From UBA6522 sp036231525 (GTDB taxonomy: Bacteria > Pseudomonadota > Gammaproteobacteria > Steroidobacterales > Rariloculaceae): a stretch of DNA of 7,324 nt. Position 1 is the stretch's first letter. The number at the start of each line of letters is the position of its first letter. The translations under genes were made by a program, and so were the position numbers. The stretch covers positions 1 to 7,324 of the forward strand of contig JAZAGZ010000062.1 of NCBI GenBank assembly GCA_036231525.1, given 5' to 3'. Positions 6,101 to 7,324 of this stretch are shown here, piece after piece. The notes beneath the pieces are model-generated. The model worked only from the letters and a program-made list of their open reading frames with translations, was not told the origin of the DNA and did not search any database.

Positions 6101-6192
6101 TAACGGGTTTTTAACATTCGAAGGTCATTACATTGCAGCTGCTGAATTGATCTATTTTTCTAGATGAGCTGGGCCCGTGGTTGAGTGAATAG

Positions 6193-7324
6193 CTATCTTA
6201 GCGTTACAAGCTCAGTAGATTTCTCGGTTTCCAGATCTGATACTGTTTCGATTGACCGATTCTCAGTGGCGTCATTGTTAATAACAAAGGGCCTCCCATT
6301 GCGGAATTGGGCAAAGGGTAGCCGTCTATGGATTCTGCCATCATTTCCGAGACTTAGCTCACCGGATAATGAGGCTATCGACGAAAACTCCTCTGATCGG
6401 TTGTGTAGCAGCGGGATTAAACGGTAAGCGTCAAAACCCAGACCATGAAATCGCCTCCAGTACGGCGATGTCCTTTGTGGCCAGTATGTTTCAAGCGAAA
6501 CTTTGAGCTGAGATGAGGTGTCGTCCCCCGACAGTACCCACGGGGTATCTGGAAAGAGTATACCGTTTAAGTCCGAGTCGCTTGCGTAGCTCTCATACAC
6601 GGCAGATGTCGCATAGGTGGGAATATCCCCGGCGTAGTGGAATCGCAGTTGCGGCGCTAACAGTCTACCTGCGTCCGCATCAGTCGCGACGAAAATAACG
6701 TCGACGTCCTGGCGCCGTCTAGGTTCAAATTCTAGTGGTACACCTAGGTTGGCAGCCAAACGCTGACGACGTTGATTGCTACCCTGAATATTCAGCAGAG
6801 TAGTGATGGTAAGGGAAAAATCTTGGCTGTCAGAGTCGTAGCCTCTGAACTGCAGAAGCTGTCCGCCAAGAGCTTCGAGTTCAGCTCGAAAGCTTCCGAG
6901 TAGACGCAGACCCCAGTCACTGTTCTGAACTAAAGCGACAGCATTGAGGGTTCCGTTTGCCACAACGCGCCGAGCGACCTCCCGGGCCTCATCTTCGGGC
7001 GCCAGTGCGAATTGATAGAAATTAGGTGGCGCGGAACGGTCGCCGTCAAAGAAATTTAGAGCGAGCGTTGGAATGAGTCCGGCGTTCCCTATGATTTCCT
7101 CCAGCTCAGATTTAAGAAGTGGGCCAACGATGAAATCAGCACCATCGATTTGCGCGCGTAGATAAGCCTCTTGGGGGCCGAGTAACGTTGTATCGTAGAA
7201 CTTCAGCGTGGGGACTGTTCCATCGGGGGTTGTGGTAGAACCAGTCAGATGCGACGCGATAAAACCGTCGCGAATGGCGTTGCTACAATCCCCGATGGAA
7301 CAGTCCCCTTCATCAGGTTGCTGT
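6193..7324 (-). CDS. lpoA: Penicillin-binding protein activator LpoA (LppC family), C-terminal part (cut by window edge)
   Basis: LpoA is an outer-membrane lipoprotein that reaches through the periplasm to activate the class A peptidoglycan synthase PBP1A. The frame is open from the window edge to the TAG at 6193, giving 376 residues of a family of roughly 600. The lipoprotein signal, the Cys anchor and the TPR-like N-terminal domain lie outside the window. The visible part is the periplasmic-binding-protein-like C-terminal domain, with AIRDGF (16-21), GADFIVGPLLKSEL (61-74), NFYQFALAPEDEA (101-113), the PRRRQDVDVIFVATDA stretch, LRFHYAGDIPTYATS and PWVLSGD. The domain closes with FRNGRPFVI and adds a charged tail of about 28 residues. 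A GTG at 6963 is an internal Val, not a start. Residues 6-15 (GDCSIGDCSN) are unusual for the family and fall in one arm of a 19-bp inverted repeat. yraN, which normally follows lpoA, is missing; gmhA is next after 197 bp. Confidence 0.92.
   Translation of the reverse strand, partial: QQPDEGDCSIGDCSNAIRDGFIASHLTGSTTTPDGTVPTLKFYDTTLLGPQEAYLRAQIDGADFIVGPLLKSELEEIIGNAGLIPTLALNFFDGDRSAPPNFYQFALAPEDEAREVARRVVANGTLNAVALVQNSDWGLRLLGSFRAELEALGGQLLQFRGYDSDSQDFSLTITTLLNIQGSNQRRQRLAANLGVPLEFEPRRRQDVDVIFVATDADAGRLLAPQLRFHYAGDIPTYATSAVYESYASDSDLNGILFPDTPWVLSGDDTSSQLKVSLETYWPQRTSPYWRRFHGLGFDAYRLIPLLHNRSEEFSSIASLSGELSLGNDGRIHRRLPFAQFRNGRPFVINNDATENRSIETVSDLETEKSTELVTLR
7210..7308. repeat. 19-bp perfect inverted repeat inside lpoA, extending to 29 paired positions
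   Basis: GGGGACTGTTCCATCGGGG (7210-7228) is exactly the reverse complement of 7290-7308. Pairing continues inward to 7238/7280 with only four non-Watson-Crick positions (7229/7289, 7234/7284, 7236/7282, 7238/7280). All four are G-U pairs if plus-strand RNA is considered and A-C mismatches in the lpoA mRNA. After two unpaired positions, 7241-7243 pair with 7275-7277. It ends sharply on the outer side at 7209/7309. Each arm also holds an imperfect 15-bp tandem repeat. There is no T-run, so it is not an intrinsic terminator. Its origin is unclear. Confidence 0.85.

Noticed and set aside
6193..6963. A separate 256-aa gene starting at the GTG at 6963
   Set aside because: The frame stays open upstream to the window edge and the upstream residues match the LpoA domain, so this GTG is an internal valine codon.
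7210..7308. Inverted repeat as an insertion-sequence end or intrinsic terminator
   Set aside because: The 61 bp between arms are ordinary lpoA codons with no transposase or target duplication, and neither strand has a T-run after the stem.

Overview
The window looks like chromosomal DNA of a gammaproteobacterium. It carries nine genes of Gram-negative envelope and stress biology: kdsC (partial), kdsD, ibaG, murA, a degS/algW-type protease, sspA, sspB, a GmhA-type isomerase and lpoA (partial). SspA, SspB, IbaG and LpoA are typical of gammaproteobacteria. All complete proteins have close to normal family lengths with their key residues in place. I see no tRNA, rRNA, CRISPR array, insertion sequence or phage gene.

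Layout. Bases 1-1272 hold kdsD-kdsC on the minus strand (Kdo synthesis), joined by a TAGTG stop/start overlap. A gap of about 100 bp with two overlapping inverted repeats separates them from the divergent pair ibaG-murA (1377-2892, plus). murA converges on the degS-like gene (2918-3997, minus) with 25 bp between stops. A 277-bp divergent region follows, with a good sigma70-type promoter and small inverted repeats, then the sspA-sspB operon (4275-5298, plus). After 112 bp comes gmhA (5411-5995, minus). A gap of about 197 bp with a long inverted repeat separates it from the C-terminal part of lpoA (6193 to the window end, minus).

How the genes fit together. KdsD and KdsC make Kdo and GmhA starts heptose synthesis, both for the LPS inner core. 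MurA commits UDP-GlcNAc to peptidoglycan, and LpoA activates a peptidoglycan synthase from the outer membrane. The DegS-type protease senses outer-membrane protein damage; in E. coli, SspB helps ClpXP finish the anti-sigma factor RseA in the same cascade. As I remember it, the gene order matches a longer stretch of the Pseudomonas aeruginosa chromosome (about kdsC to lpoA), but whole blocks are absent here: mla, his, rplM-rpsI-pet, a BON-domain gene and yraN. The window therefore reads as a compacted version of a conserved envelope locus.

The strongest unexplained signal is a 19-bp perfect inverted repeat inside lpoA (7210-7228 / 7290-7308). It extends to 29 paired positions if G-U pairs on the plus strand are allowed, and it lies where the conserved start of the LpoA C-terminal domain looks altered. 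It may be a real structure, a template-switch mutation or an assembly or amplification artefact. I found no clearly new multi-gene system.
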